Shown here in pieces: positions 25,192-33,722 of a DNA stretch of 45,416 nt. The stretch comes from Amoebophrya sp. AT5.2 (lineage: Eukaryota; Sar; Dinophyceae; Syndiniales; Amoebophryaceae), in contig RXOD01003849.1 of NCBI GenBank assembly GCA_005223375.1, forward strand, positions 1 to 45,416, given 5' to 3'. The translations under genes were made by a program, and so were the position numbers. Below the pieces are notes generated by a model, which had not been told where the DNA came from, ran no database searches, and worked only from the letters and a program-made list of their open reading frames with translations. Each line of letters opens with the position of its first letter. The stretch's first letter is position 1.

Positions 25192-26140
25192 ACCCAGGAA
25201 AATCGACCAGTCGCTGGAGAGGAGGGGCAGCGGCATCAAGACGGAACCACTTCGGGGGGTCGAGATTCGTGTCTCCGTCGCGGCCGCTGGTTTGTGCGTC
25301 GGCTGGAGATCATGTGGAAGGCCGAAAGATCTGCATGCGTCGGGCGGCCATGGCTTCACTCGCTCGTGGTCACGCAGTTAGTCGGCGAAACTGGCGTTCC
25401 TCAAGGATGAAGATGAACAGCAACTTGCTTGGACGGCGTTGCCGCGGGCGGCGCGGTTTGTCGAGGTCAATTTCGGCTCAGAGAGTTCTGCAGAAGATCG
25501 GGGACTTCCACGAGAACAGCGTTGGACTTGGCGATCGATCAGGGGCTTTACATCGGCAACCGGGAACAGAAGACATTCGCGCGGGTCCACTCGTGCGCGA
25601 GCGTCGGGGCAGGATTGCGAGTCTCACGCTCTAGGAGCGCTAGCAGGCACCGAGCGGATGCGGAACGGAGCTACAAGCGGCCGAATCCAGGAACGCGAGG
25701 CGAATACTGCGAGTTTTCAGAGGAACCATGTTGTTAACCAGCAAGCGTTCCAGAACAGAGTACTGCGCGAGACCTGCGCGGACGACGAGCCAGCCACGAG
25801 CTGCCCCGCGAAAAAGGAGAGACCGCGCCGTCAAGCGAAAACGAAATTCGCCGAAACGCTGTCCACGTACGCAACCGCCGGTGAGGCTGGGGCTCACGAT
25901 TTGTTCTGTCTACATATGGATCGAGTGCAGTTTTCGGCACTCGGAGCATGTGCTGATATTTTTCGATGTGCGATAGTTTTTGGTCTCATAATGATCTTCA
26001 CGACGATTCCGACAGTTGGAGGGGCTCTGTCTTTGAATTTGCACGACGAGCCAGCGACTGGCGTTTCAATTGGGGCCGCGGCCACCCTTGGCACTCTCGG
26101 TGGCACATGGGACCTCCTTTTCTGGCCCGTGTCGCGATAG
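25192..26140 (+). pseudogene. Decayed or frameshifted coding remnant after UPF1
   Basis: Protein-like sequence here moves between frames. In the UPF1 frame, 25192-25410 is open for 73 codons after the UPF1 stop and includes WFVRRLEIMWKAERSACVG. A second frame opens at 25382 and stays open to 26140 without an ATG in its first part; it holds LAFLKDEDEQQLAWTALPRA and ends in a hydrophobic segment followed by GGTWDLLFWP. The first frame becomes plausible again near 25510-25600 (ALDLAIDQGLYIGNREQKTF). No GT...AG pair joins these pieces at a plausible intron length. I read this as an old gene broken by frameshifts, or an assembly with indels; a real gene with the 25382-26140 frame as an exon is the alternative. 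I do not recognise the family. Confidence 0.35.
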
Positions 26141-27059
26141 AGAGGCGGTGAGAAGAACAAGTCTTTCTTTCCAAGAATGTCCTGCATTTAGTTTCTGCGA
26201 ACCCTAAACAACCGACCCTTACCCTACGACATGAGACGGCCACGGCACTTCGAGTTTTTCCCGTACACAGCATGCACGCGACGTTCAAACAAGCCAGCGC
26301 GAGGTTCTCTGCCGCAAGGCTGTGCGATGCAGCACAAGTTGCACGTCCGGACTCGCGTTCCTCGAGAAGAAAACCTTTTCTGCCTGCCTGTGTGTGCCTC
26401 CGCGATCGAATCGAAATGGGTGGAATCAAAAGTTTCTCGTGTACCGACGTGTGGAGCCGATCGACGACGCACGAAATATTATGAACCTAGCGCGAGAATG
26501 AATGTGTGCGGATCTCTCGTTTCTGATACTCTACGTTCATGGCGTACTATTAAACTTCTATGTTATCTTAGTACTTCTAGGAGTAACACTAAGACTAACA
26601 TCAGAAGAACACGTACGTGCCGCGCCAGCACTCTGAGAGTGACTCTCACTCACCCACAGGCAGAATCAAATGATACGTGGTCTTTTTTACCTAAAGCTCA
26701 GTGCCTGGATGCGGATTACGACATGACACATTTCACCCGTTTTTTGTGTTTTTCCCCGACTGAGTTTTGTTTGTAGCCATGAATTTATTCAGCCACTCAT
26801 GTCCTCTGTCTAGTCTCTCCATCCCACCATCGCCCCGATGATGTGAAGATGATTGTATGACTCGCGCCGGCACTACCACAGCGCGCCAGTGCCGGTTAAA
26901 AAACAAGTTCAAGTATTGCAGACTGGTGCTGCAGTTGTCTGCGAGCCCGCCGCAGGACCGTCCAGCGATCACGTGCCCAGCCTTCCACGCTGAGTCACCA
27001 TCGAAGGTAGGGGTGCCGTTGTTACGCGACTTGCATCCCTGCCATCGGATCGGATAAAG
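26141..27059. other. Intergenic stretch upstream of XPD
   Basis: About 0.9 kb. An ATG-started ORF of 181 codons (26231-26776) has no recognisable features and runs through the inverted-repeat cluster at 26555-26647, so I do not call it a gene. A 66-codon upstream ORF (26857-27057) starts with ATG and ends with TAA two bases before the XPD ATG. It could act as a leader ORF if this region is transcribed, but may be chance. Confidence 0.5.
26555..26647. repeat. Cluster of inverted repeats, possible structured RNA
   Basis: An imperfect inverted repeat spans 26555-26607. The left arm (CTTCT, TGTTA, TCTTAGT at 26555-26572) pairs with the right arm (ACTAAGA, TAACA, AGAAG at 26588-26607) with small bulges. 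The loop ACTTCTAGGAGT can itself fold back. It is followed by a perfect palindrome CACGTACGTG at 26610-26619 and by GAGAGT-G-ACTCTC at 26635-26647. Three self-complementary elements within 93 bases suggest a structured RNA, a regulatory site or a mobile-element end. Confidence 0.5.
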
Positions 27060-30000
27060 ATGGGCTTCACGTTTTACCTCGACGAGTTGCGGGTGTTTTT
27101 CCCGTACGACGCGGTGTACCCCGAACAGTATGAGTACATGAAGGAACTGAAGAACTGTCTCGATGCTCCTGGCCACGGCATTTTGGAGATGCCTACCGGC
27201 ACGGGGAAGACCGTCGCGCTGTTCTCTTTGATCACGTCGTACCAGCTGCTGCACGGGCACCGCGTCGGCAAGCTGATCTTTTGCACGCGGACCATTCCGG
27301 AAATGAACAAGGCGCTGCTGGAGTTGCGGACGATTCTGAACTTCCGCGACGAGGTGCTGGAGCGGGACGCGCACGAGAAGGGGTTGCCGTTCACTTCGCA
27401 GAAGGTGCTGGGAGTCGGGATGAGCGCACGACGCAACATGTGTGTGCACGCCGAGGTGAGCACGGACCCGGACCGAGACCGCGTGGACGCGCGTTGCCGT
27501 CGGATGATCGCGCCCTTCATTTCGCAGCGGCTGGGGGGCGTGACGGCCGCCAGCAGCTGCAAGTGCAAGCACTACGAAGCCTACCAGAACGTGCTGGACA
27601 GCCCCAGCGAACTCTTCGTGAAGCCGGACGTGTACACGATCGACGAACTCACGGAGCTGGGCAAGAAAGAGGTGGGCGACATGGAAGACCTCTTCGGAAG
27701 CAGCAGAAATAACCGGCGGCGCTCGGGCGGAAGCTCGCCGCGGGCTGGGGCGACAATCAAGGCCGAGCCCCAGAACGCTGGCGCCGACGTAGGTGGAGCG
27801 AGCGCATCAGCAAGTAACGCCAACGCGCTGAATCTGCAAGTCGGCGGCAGTTCCTCGTCTACGGCGAGGGGTCCTCAAGTAAACGGCGCAGCCTCATCTT
27901 TATCGGCCAGCACCGGCCCCCAGCAGCCGCCGCCTTCTTCTGCTTCTGAGGTGACTATTTCCAAGGGCGGTTGGTGTCCCTACTACACCGCGCGCAAGCT
28001 GCTGCAGCAGGCGAAGATTGTCGTGCTGAATTACCAGTATGTGCTCGACCCCAAGGTTTCGCAGGTCTCGACTCTGGGCGGCGCGGGGGAGCGCATCGGG
28101 TATCGCGCCACCTCCTCCAACCAGCGCGACGGCGACGGTTCCGCCCTGGCGAACAAGGAGCCCTCCATCGTCGTGTTTGATGAGGCGCACAACATCGACG
28201 ACATCTGCAGCGAGGCGCTGTCCGTCGAGATGAACGAGGCCAAGCTCACGGGCGCGGAGGTGAACATCAGCGCGCTGAAGAACGAGATCAACCGCGTGAA
28301 GAACGAGGACGCGAACCGGCTGCAGGAGGAGTACCAGCGGTTGGTGCAAAACCTGCAGCAGGCGGGGCGGCTGAACGAAAACCTCGCGGACCGTCTCCAG
28401 AGCCCCGTGATCCCGGAGGACATCCGCGAGGAGGCCGTGCCCGGCAACATCCGCAAGGGCGAGCAGTTTTTGAAGATTTTGCACGAGCTGGTCGCCTTCT
28501 TCAAGAGCTACATCAACGTGGACCGCGCCTCCTCCGACCAGCCCTTGTCGCTGCTGCAGAAGATCCAAGACCGGCTCGACGTGGACGGGCGCACCCTGAA
28601 GTTCTTCTACGAGCGGCTGAAGTCGTTGATGAACACGCTGAACATCAACGACTTCGAGAGGTTCGGCCCGGTGTCGAAGCTGTGCGACCTGTGCACGCTG
28701 CTGGGGACCTACTCGCAGGGCTTCGTGATTTTGATCGATCCGTACCCGGAAAACGAGGCGATCAAGGACCCGAAGCTGCTGCTTTACTGCGTGGACAGCT
28801 CGCTGGCGATGCGGCCTGTGCTAAAGCGGTACCAGAGCGTGGTTCTCACGAGCGGGACAATTTCGCCGCTGCACATGTACGCCGACCTTCTGGGCATGCG
28901 GGAGAACATGATCGTGACGCGCAGCTTCCAGATGACCATGGAGCGGCAGTGCATCTGCCCTCTAATCGTCACGCGCGGCCCGGACCAGGTGCCCGTGAGC
29001 AGCAATTTCGAGGCCCGCGACAATCTCTCGGTCACGCGGAACTACGGGGAGCTGCTGCTGAGCTTGGCGAAGACGGTGCCCGACGGCCTGGTTTGCTTCT
29101 TCACGAGCTACCGCTACATGGAGCTCGTGGTGGAGCGGTGGTACGAGAGCGGGCTGCTGGCCAAGGTGATGGAGCAGAAGCTCGTCTTTCTGGAGACCAA
29201 GGACGTGGTGGCGACCACGCAGGCACTGAACCTGTACCGCCAGGCGTGCGACAGCGGCCGCGGCGCGGTCTTCCTCTCGATCGCGCGCGGAAAAGTGGCC
29301 GAGGGCATCGATTTCGACCGGCACTACGGCCGCTGCGTGGTGCTCTTCGGCGTGCCGTTTCAGTACACGCTGTCCTACGAGCTGCGCGCGCGGCTGCACT
29401 ACCTGCACGAGCACTACGACATCCAGGAGAGCGAGTTTCTGAACTTCGACGCGATGCGGCACGCGAGCCAGTGCGTGGGGCGGGTTTTGCGGAGCAAGAA
29501 GGACTACGGGATCATGTGCTTTGCGGATCACCGGTACGCGAAAACCGGGAAGCGCGAAAAGATCCCGGAGTGGATCCGCTCGTGCCTGGACCTGGACCGG
29601 ATGAACCTCTCCACCGATTCCGCGGTGTTCGAGGCGAGGAAGTTTCTGCTCGACATGAGCCAACCCTACGAGCAGCAAAAGCAAAATCTGCTACGGCCGG
29701 AAGACCTGGTCACGACTGCGAGCACGGACGCGGCGCGGGAGGCGCAAGCACGAGTGCAGGCGGTGGTAAGCGGGGGCAGTTCGGGTCCGGGCACGAGAAA
29801 TGGTCGCAACGGAGGGGGGGCAGGAGTGCAGCTCCTGGGCGCTGGTCTCAGCGTCGAAGGGCCTGGAAGTGCAGGCTCCATACCAGGTGGGGCGCCGTCT
29901 TCTGGAGCAAAAATAGATGGTAGCACTGGTGGTCCTGCTGCGTCGAGCAGTACCGGTAGCGGCGCGCCGGCTGCTGGTCTGTCTTCCTCTTCAGCGGCTT

Positions 30001-30209
30001 TGCAAGGTGTTGGCACTCCAGTAGGAAAGAATGATGGGGACGCTGCGATGCAAGACGCCGACGAAGATGTTGGAGACACGTGGAACGACGATGAACAGTG
30101 GGAGGGTGCCGAATGGCACGAGGACGAGTACAACGACCACGAAGAGCAGTACTATGACGAAAACGAAGAGGCAAATTCGCCTGCGCACAAAAAAACGAAA
30201 CACGAATAA
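27060..30209 (+). CDS. XPD: XPD/Rad3 (ERCC2) TFIIH helicase
   Basis: An intronless gene of 1049 residues. XPD is the 5'-3' iron-sulphur DNA helicase of TFIIH that opens DNA around lesions in nucleotide excision repair and is part of the transcription initiation complex. The N-terminus (FFPYDAVYPEQYEYMKELK) is typical. Walker A is EMPTGTGKT at about 43-51, and the DEAH box is VVFDEAHNID at about 371-380. The four cluster cysteines fit C128, C146, C169 and C306 (NMCVH, ARCRR, CKHYEAY, GWCPYY). The C-terminal helicase half has VVLTSGTISPL, VPDGLVCFFTSYRYME, RGKVAEGIDF and the arginine-finger region FDAMRHASQCVGRVLRSKKDYG. The human protein has 760 residues. The excess is a disordered insert at about 207-300, just before the fourth cluster cysteine, and a Gly/Ser/Ala-rich tail ending in an acidic Asp/Glu/Tyr/His stretch and a basic KKTKHE end. 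Confidence 0.96.
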   Translation: MGFTFYLDELRVFFPYDAVYPEQYEYMKELKNCLDAPGHGILEMPTGTGKTVALFSLITSYQLLHGHRVGKLIFCTRTIPEMNKALLELRTILNFRDEVLERDAHEKGLPFTSQKVLGVGMSARRNMCVHAEVSTDPDRDRVDARCRRMIAPFISQRLGGVTAASSCKCKHYEAYQNVLDSPSELFVKPDVYTIDELTELGKKEVGDMEDLFGSSRNNRRRSGGSSPRAGATIKAEPQNAGADVGGASASASNANALNLQVGGSSSSTARGPQVNGAASSLSASTGPQQPPPSSASEVTISKGGWCPYYTARKLLQQAKIVVLNYQYVLDPKVSQVSTLGGAGERIGYRATSSNQRDGDGSALANKEPSIVVFDEAHNIDDICSEALSVEMNEAKLTGAEVNISALKNEINRVKNEDANRLQEEYQRLVQNLQQAGRLNENLADRLQSPVIPEDIREEAVPGNIRKGEQFLKILHELVAFFKSYINVDRASSDQPLSLLQKIQDRLDVDGRTLKFFYERLKSLMNTLNINDFERFGPVSKLCDLCTLLGTYSQGFVILIDPYPENEAIKDPKLLLYCVDSSLAMRPVLKRYQSVVLTSGTISPLHMYADLLGMRENMIVTRSFQMTMERQCICPLIVTRGPDQVPVSSNFEARDNLSVTRNYGELLLSLAKTVPDGLVCFFTSYRYMELVVERWYESGLLAKVMEQKLVFLETKDVVATTQALNLYRQACDSGRGAVFLSIARGKVAEGIDFDRHYGRCVVLFGVPFQYTLSYELRARLHYLHEHYDIQESEFLNFDAMRHASQCVGRVLRSKKDYGIMCFADHRYAKTGKREKIPEWIRSCLDLDRMNLSTDSAVFEARKFLLDMSQPYEQQKQNLLRPEDLVTTASTDAAREAQARVQAVVSGGSSGPGTRNGRNGGGAGVQLLGAGLSVEGPGSAGSIPGGAPSSGAKIDGSTGGPAASSSTGSGAPAAGLSSSSAALQGVGTPVGKNDGDAAMQDADEDVGDTWNDDEQWEGAEWHEDEYNDHEEQYYDENEEANSPAHKKTKHE

Positions 30210-30858
30210 CGATACTGATAATCAACACGATGCAACGACGACAAATAACGACCTACTTTATGTTTGTACTACTGGTGCTGGCGCTGATTTCGGCTTTCCA
30301 CTCGGCTTGCTGGGCTAGTGCGCCCAATTACATCGGTCGTGCTGCAGCTGGTCATAGAGCAAGACTCTTCTACCGATTCATATAGTGGCTATTTGTCGAT
30401 TTGCGTCGGTCTCGGTTTTCTGTCGAGGAAAAACAGTTCCTTTCTTCTCGGTTTGATCTGCTGTTTTCCCAGTGTGTGACTCTGGTGCCCGTGCCTCGTG
30501 CATCTCTTGGTCTTGCTGACGCGCCTACTAAAAAACCCTGTATTATTGAGCTTGGCCTGCCTTTCAGGAGCGAGTTGTGAACAGTGGACCTGCCACCGAC
30601 CTACTTACCTACTTATCCGTCCTGTCATCTGAAATATTTTCTTTTGTGTTTGTCTCGCCTTTCCCAACTACAAGAAGCCCCGAGCGACTCATCAAACATC
30701 TGAACGGACGCAGTTCCGCGGTAGAGGAGGTTACGTACGACAGCCAGCTTGAGCAGAAGCACGGCGTCAATCAACACTTAAATTTCAATTTTACTCTTTC
30801 GGTCTGCTTCAAGATAGTGGATTTTCTGTTTCATCTGCGACAGTCCTTTCACGAGAGG
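30210..30858. other. Intergenic, no gene seen
   Basis: About 650 bases between XPD and the next start. From 30577 the frame of the downstream gene is already open, but it begins with GTG and its first ATG is at 30859. The open part is T-rich and looks like leader rather than coding sequence. A T-rich tract at 30632-30662 could precede an unrecognised acceptor. Confidence 0.5.
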
Positions 30859-31890
30859 ATGGCGCAGGTTCAGGGTCGCAACAGTAATGACGGTCTCTTG
30901 ACGGCTAAGCGCGGCGTGAGCGTGATCCAGACCGGGAATGCCGTGAGCAAGAAGGCTGCCTACGAGGAGGCGCTGAAGCAGAAGGAGTTTCGCGCTCGGC
31001 AAGGATCGATAGGTGGGGACATGGACAACATTGACAAGTACAACAAAAACAGGGTGGAGGAAGATGTGGATTTTCGCACGGGGAAGAAGTGGTGGCGCAA
31101 CAGCCGCGGTTCCTTGGTCGAAGACGTCCAGGACCGTGCTTCGCAACTGTTGGACCGGTCCATTTTCCGCGAGGGGTTCGTCCTGCCCCAGTTTCTCCGC
31201 AACCTGTTCGGCATCACGATGCCGAGCCGCGGGTCAAGCTTGAGCCTCGGGAGTTCTTCGTCGTTTTCCATCGGTCCTGCGAGTGTCCGTTCCAGCGGGG
31301 GTCTGCCGCGGGATTCGCGGACCACGTTGGGTTCGGATTTCGATGGCAACGAGGGCCTGGATACGGAGGCGCTCACGTTTTTCTTCAAGCTGTTTTTGCT
31401 GCCCGCGTTTCTGCTCGCGGAGCTGATTGAGGCTCCGTTTGCGTTCGTGCAAACCTACCCGCTGCTGACGTTTGCCGGGGTGCTGCTCGTAGGGGCTTTC
31501 GGAGCGGACAAAATCACGGAGCACGCGCTGGTGCCGTACACAGCAGTGTTTGGCCCGCACTACGAGCCCGGCTGGCTCTCACCCGAATCGAGCACGTGGG
31601 GCACGCCGGGGGTGTTTTCTGGGCCCGCTCTGCCGACCCTGAATCCGTTGCAGTTTGCCTACCCGAACTTTGGTACGGACGCGGTGTCCGCGGGGAGCAA
31701 CGCTGTAGTTCCGTGGAGCAACCCCAACCGCAGCCGGCCCGCTTTCGCCGCGAGCGATTACGACGATAAGGGATTTCTAGACTTTTCAGGGCCGAACTCA
31801 GTCACGGACATTATGTTTGGGTGGATCTGGGAGCGCGAGATGAGGATTGCGGCAAGGACGGCACGGTGGCTCGCGATGGGAAACCCATGA
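30859..31890 (+). CDS. Two-helix membrane protein, unknown family
   Basis: A 343-residue single-exon ORF from the first ATG. The frame stays open upstream to 30577 but has no earlier ATG. The N-terminal 150 residues are charged and soluble, with DVDFRTGKKWWRNSRGS and a stretch that may bind a membrane face (FVLPQFLRNLFGITMPSRG). Residues about 171-220 form two hydrophobic helices in a hairpin (FFFKLFLLPAFLLAELIEAP and YPLLTFAGVLLVGAFGA). The C-terminal 120 residues are Pro/Ser/Asn/Trp-rich and end WLAMGNP. No signal peptide or known motif is visible, so the helices probably insert after synthesis in an internal membrane. Composition and length support a real gene; I cannot assign a function. 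Confidence 0.7.
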   Translation: MAQVQGRNSNDGLLTAKRGVSVIQTGNAVSKKAAYEEALKQKEFRARQGSIGGDMDNIDKYNKNRVEEDVDFRTGKKWWRNSRGSLVEDVQDRASQLLDRSIFREGFVLPQFLRNLFGITMPSRGSSLSLGSSSSFSIGPASVRSSGGLPRDSRTTLGSDFDGNEGLDTEALTFFFKLFLLPAFLLAELIEAPFAFVQTYPLLTFAGVLLVGAFGADKITEHALVPYTAVFGPHYEPGWLSPESSTWGTPGVFSGPALPTLNPLQFAYPNFGTDAVSAGSNAVVPWSNPNRSRPAFAASDYDDKGFLDFSGPNSVTDIMFGWIWEREMRIAARTARWLAMGNP

Positions 31891-32516
31891 CATCGTCGAA
31901 GATGTTGGGAAATCTACTGGTCTGTATGTGGTGGACGCGACGGGAGCGGCGGAAGTGCTTATTAGCTGGTTTTTGCAGATGCTGATGCACAGCCATGTTT
32001 TTGTGCGATCGACAACACGTGGGGGAGAAAGTACGGCCGTCTCTCAATTCCCTAAGGTGTTCTGCGAAATGAAATCATAAGCATATACTATACCACAACC
32101 ACGAGCACGAGAACGAGCGCTATAGTACGGTGTAACAATATGTTGAACATAAGTATCATTGATTGCGAAGCTTTATCTCTGAAACTGGATCCAAATTTCG
32201 CCCGCATCATCTTGCACTACGACTTTTTAGATTCGCCCGGGCAACAAGTCACAGACACCGCACAAATTCGATTTTGACGAAAATGTGTATGACATGCATG
32301 GAGGGTGTAATTCCGGCGGCGCGGTAGAAAGACACCCCTACAATAAACCGCCTCAATTCAAAATCAAAAGAAACAACGCCATTGAACGACTTTCGCTCAG
32401 AAGACCTGCGAAGCATACTCTGCAGCGTCCTCAAGTGCCTGGCACTTCGAAGTTTCTCTGTTCTCTCGTTTTTTTACGTGCGATGTCACAGACGAAGCAC
32501 AGGACATAAAGAAACG
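31891..32516. other. Intergenic, no convincing gene
   Basis: About 630 bases. An ORF at 31847-32080 overlaps the end of the upstream gene in another frame and contains a protein-like run (STGLYVVDATGAAEVLISWF), but has no supporting partner exon. ORF 32382-32837 includes the first exon of the next model; its in-frame sequence before the ATG at 32517 may be leader or extra N-terminus. Confidence 0.45.
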
Positions 32517-33670
32517 ATGGGTGGCGCAGAAGTTGTACAACGAGTCGGGACATCCAGATTGTTGCACTCGCTGCTTCGTTTTTCGTTCCAACTGAGCATC
32601 TTCGCCGTCTGCACCTCTCCAGGAAGATGCATGGAGTTGGCGATGCCAACCGCGCGGGCGCGCTGCGATCGGCTGAAGGGTGTGATTGCACCGTATTACA
32701 CGAATGAGGATGCACCGACAAAGGTAGGCTGCATGCCAAAAAGCTGCGAGGGAAAATTGGGAAGGTATTTTTGTACACCCTGCTCGAAGAGGTTGGAATC
32801 AGCGGCGGCCGGGCGCCTCTTGGTACTCGCATGTTGATGTGACTTAGATTCCTACGAGGGTACGAGGTCTACCTCGACCTCCGGGAGCAACAAAAAACGA
32901 AAATCGAAATTTATGAATCTGTGGATGATCATTGCATTACTTACAACAAACTACTCGTCACAGTTCTACGGATTTCTCGCTGGAAGCCGGTGGAAGCATT
33001 TGCGCTGGGGAATGCTGTACGGATCTGGTCGCAACTGCGTGCGGCCCCGGTGGACCAAAACTGCCATGCTATCTCGGTGAAGTGTTTTCGCTCACGGAAT
33101 ACGCGGATATGGTCGCAGTTTGACGAAAGAATCGCGAAGATGTACAAAGATAAAAGATGCTCACATTCTTCGCGGTTAGTTTTTTCCCACCACTCAACCT
33201 CAAGCACGTACTGGATACGTTGTATCAGAGTAAATTATCGCTGCGCTGGAGATGATGATGAAGATCTTTAGGACGAGCGCGACCTCAATAAGTATTTCAT
33301 TTTCAGCAGCAGCCGCACAACCGAAACTTCCCACTACGGGGCGGCTTTCATTGACCTCATCTATCACTCCGGGGCCAACACGATGAAGGCAGTGCGCTGC
33401 GCCGATCTGAAAGTAGAGAAGCGGATCGTTTGCATTGCGCTTGCTGCGGAAGGACGATTTACATTTCCTTACGCTTGCTCGTTCCCCTGCTCTTCTATTC
33501 TCGCATCTGTGGTGGCGCTGGCGCTCAGGAATCAAGACACTTGCTCGTTTCGATTTGTGAAGTGCCTTCGTGAACCGTGCAGCACACACAAAAATTTTCG
33601 AGAGCCTCCACTTGCGAAGGAACATCAATGCGACCAATGGTTTTTTTTTTCTGCTATCGTCTATGGTTAA
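32517..33670 (+). CDS. Cysteine-rich, probably secreted protein (three-exon model)
   Basis: The model is built from phase-matched exons 32517-32764, 32964-33111 and 33272-33670 (264 residues). The first exon has a hydrophobic N-terminal segment (LLHSLLRFSFQLSIFAVC), a likely signal peptide, then spaced cysteines (CMELAM, ARCDRLKG, GCMPKSCEGKLG). The second is denser in cysteine: GGSICAGECCTDL, ATACGPGG and LPCYLGEV. The third opens with DERDLNKYFIFSSS and continues AAFIDLIYHSGANTMKAVRC. Junction 1 uses G|GTATTT and ACAG; junction 2 uses a weaker GTCGCA donor and a TTTAG acceptor. After about 33412 a GTAGAG donor is possible, so the last 85 residues are uncertain. The cysteine pattern suggests disulphide bonds outside the cytosol. 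I do not recognise the family. A competing frame opens with ATG at 32913. Confidence 0.42.
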
Positions 33671-33722
33671 CTGATAGAGGACGCTAGCGTTACGTCTCGC
33701 ATTACGGCGCATTGCCATAAGA

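Noticed and set aside
26202..26208. CCCTAAA followed by CCCTTACCCTA, telomere-like
   Set aside because: Only one exact unit and imperfect neighbours; too short to call an interstitial telomere repeat.
26231..26776. 181-codon ATG-started ORF
   Set aside because: No motifs, many rare-looking residues, and it runs through the inverted-repeat cluster.
28682..29923. 413-codon plus-strand ORF inside XPD
   Set aside because: It is the +1 shadow of the XPD frame; high GC3 keeps shadow frames open, and its Arg/Gly/Ala-rich product has no features.
32913..33080. Alternative ATG frame (MNLWMIIALL...) over the second exon of the cysteine-rich gene
   Set aside because: It reads protein-like but has no phase-compatible continuation that joins the strong exon at 33272; kept as an alternative only.
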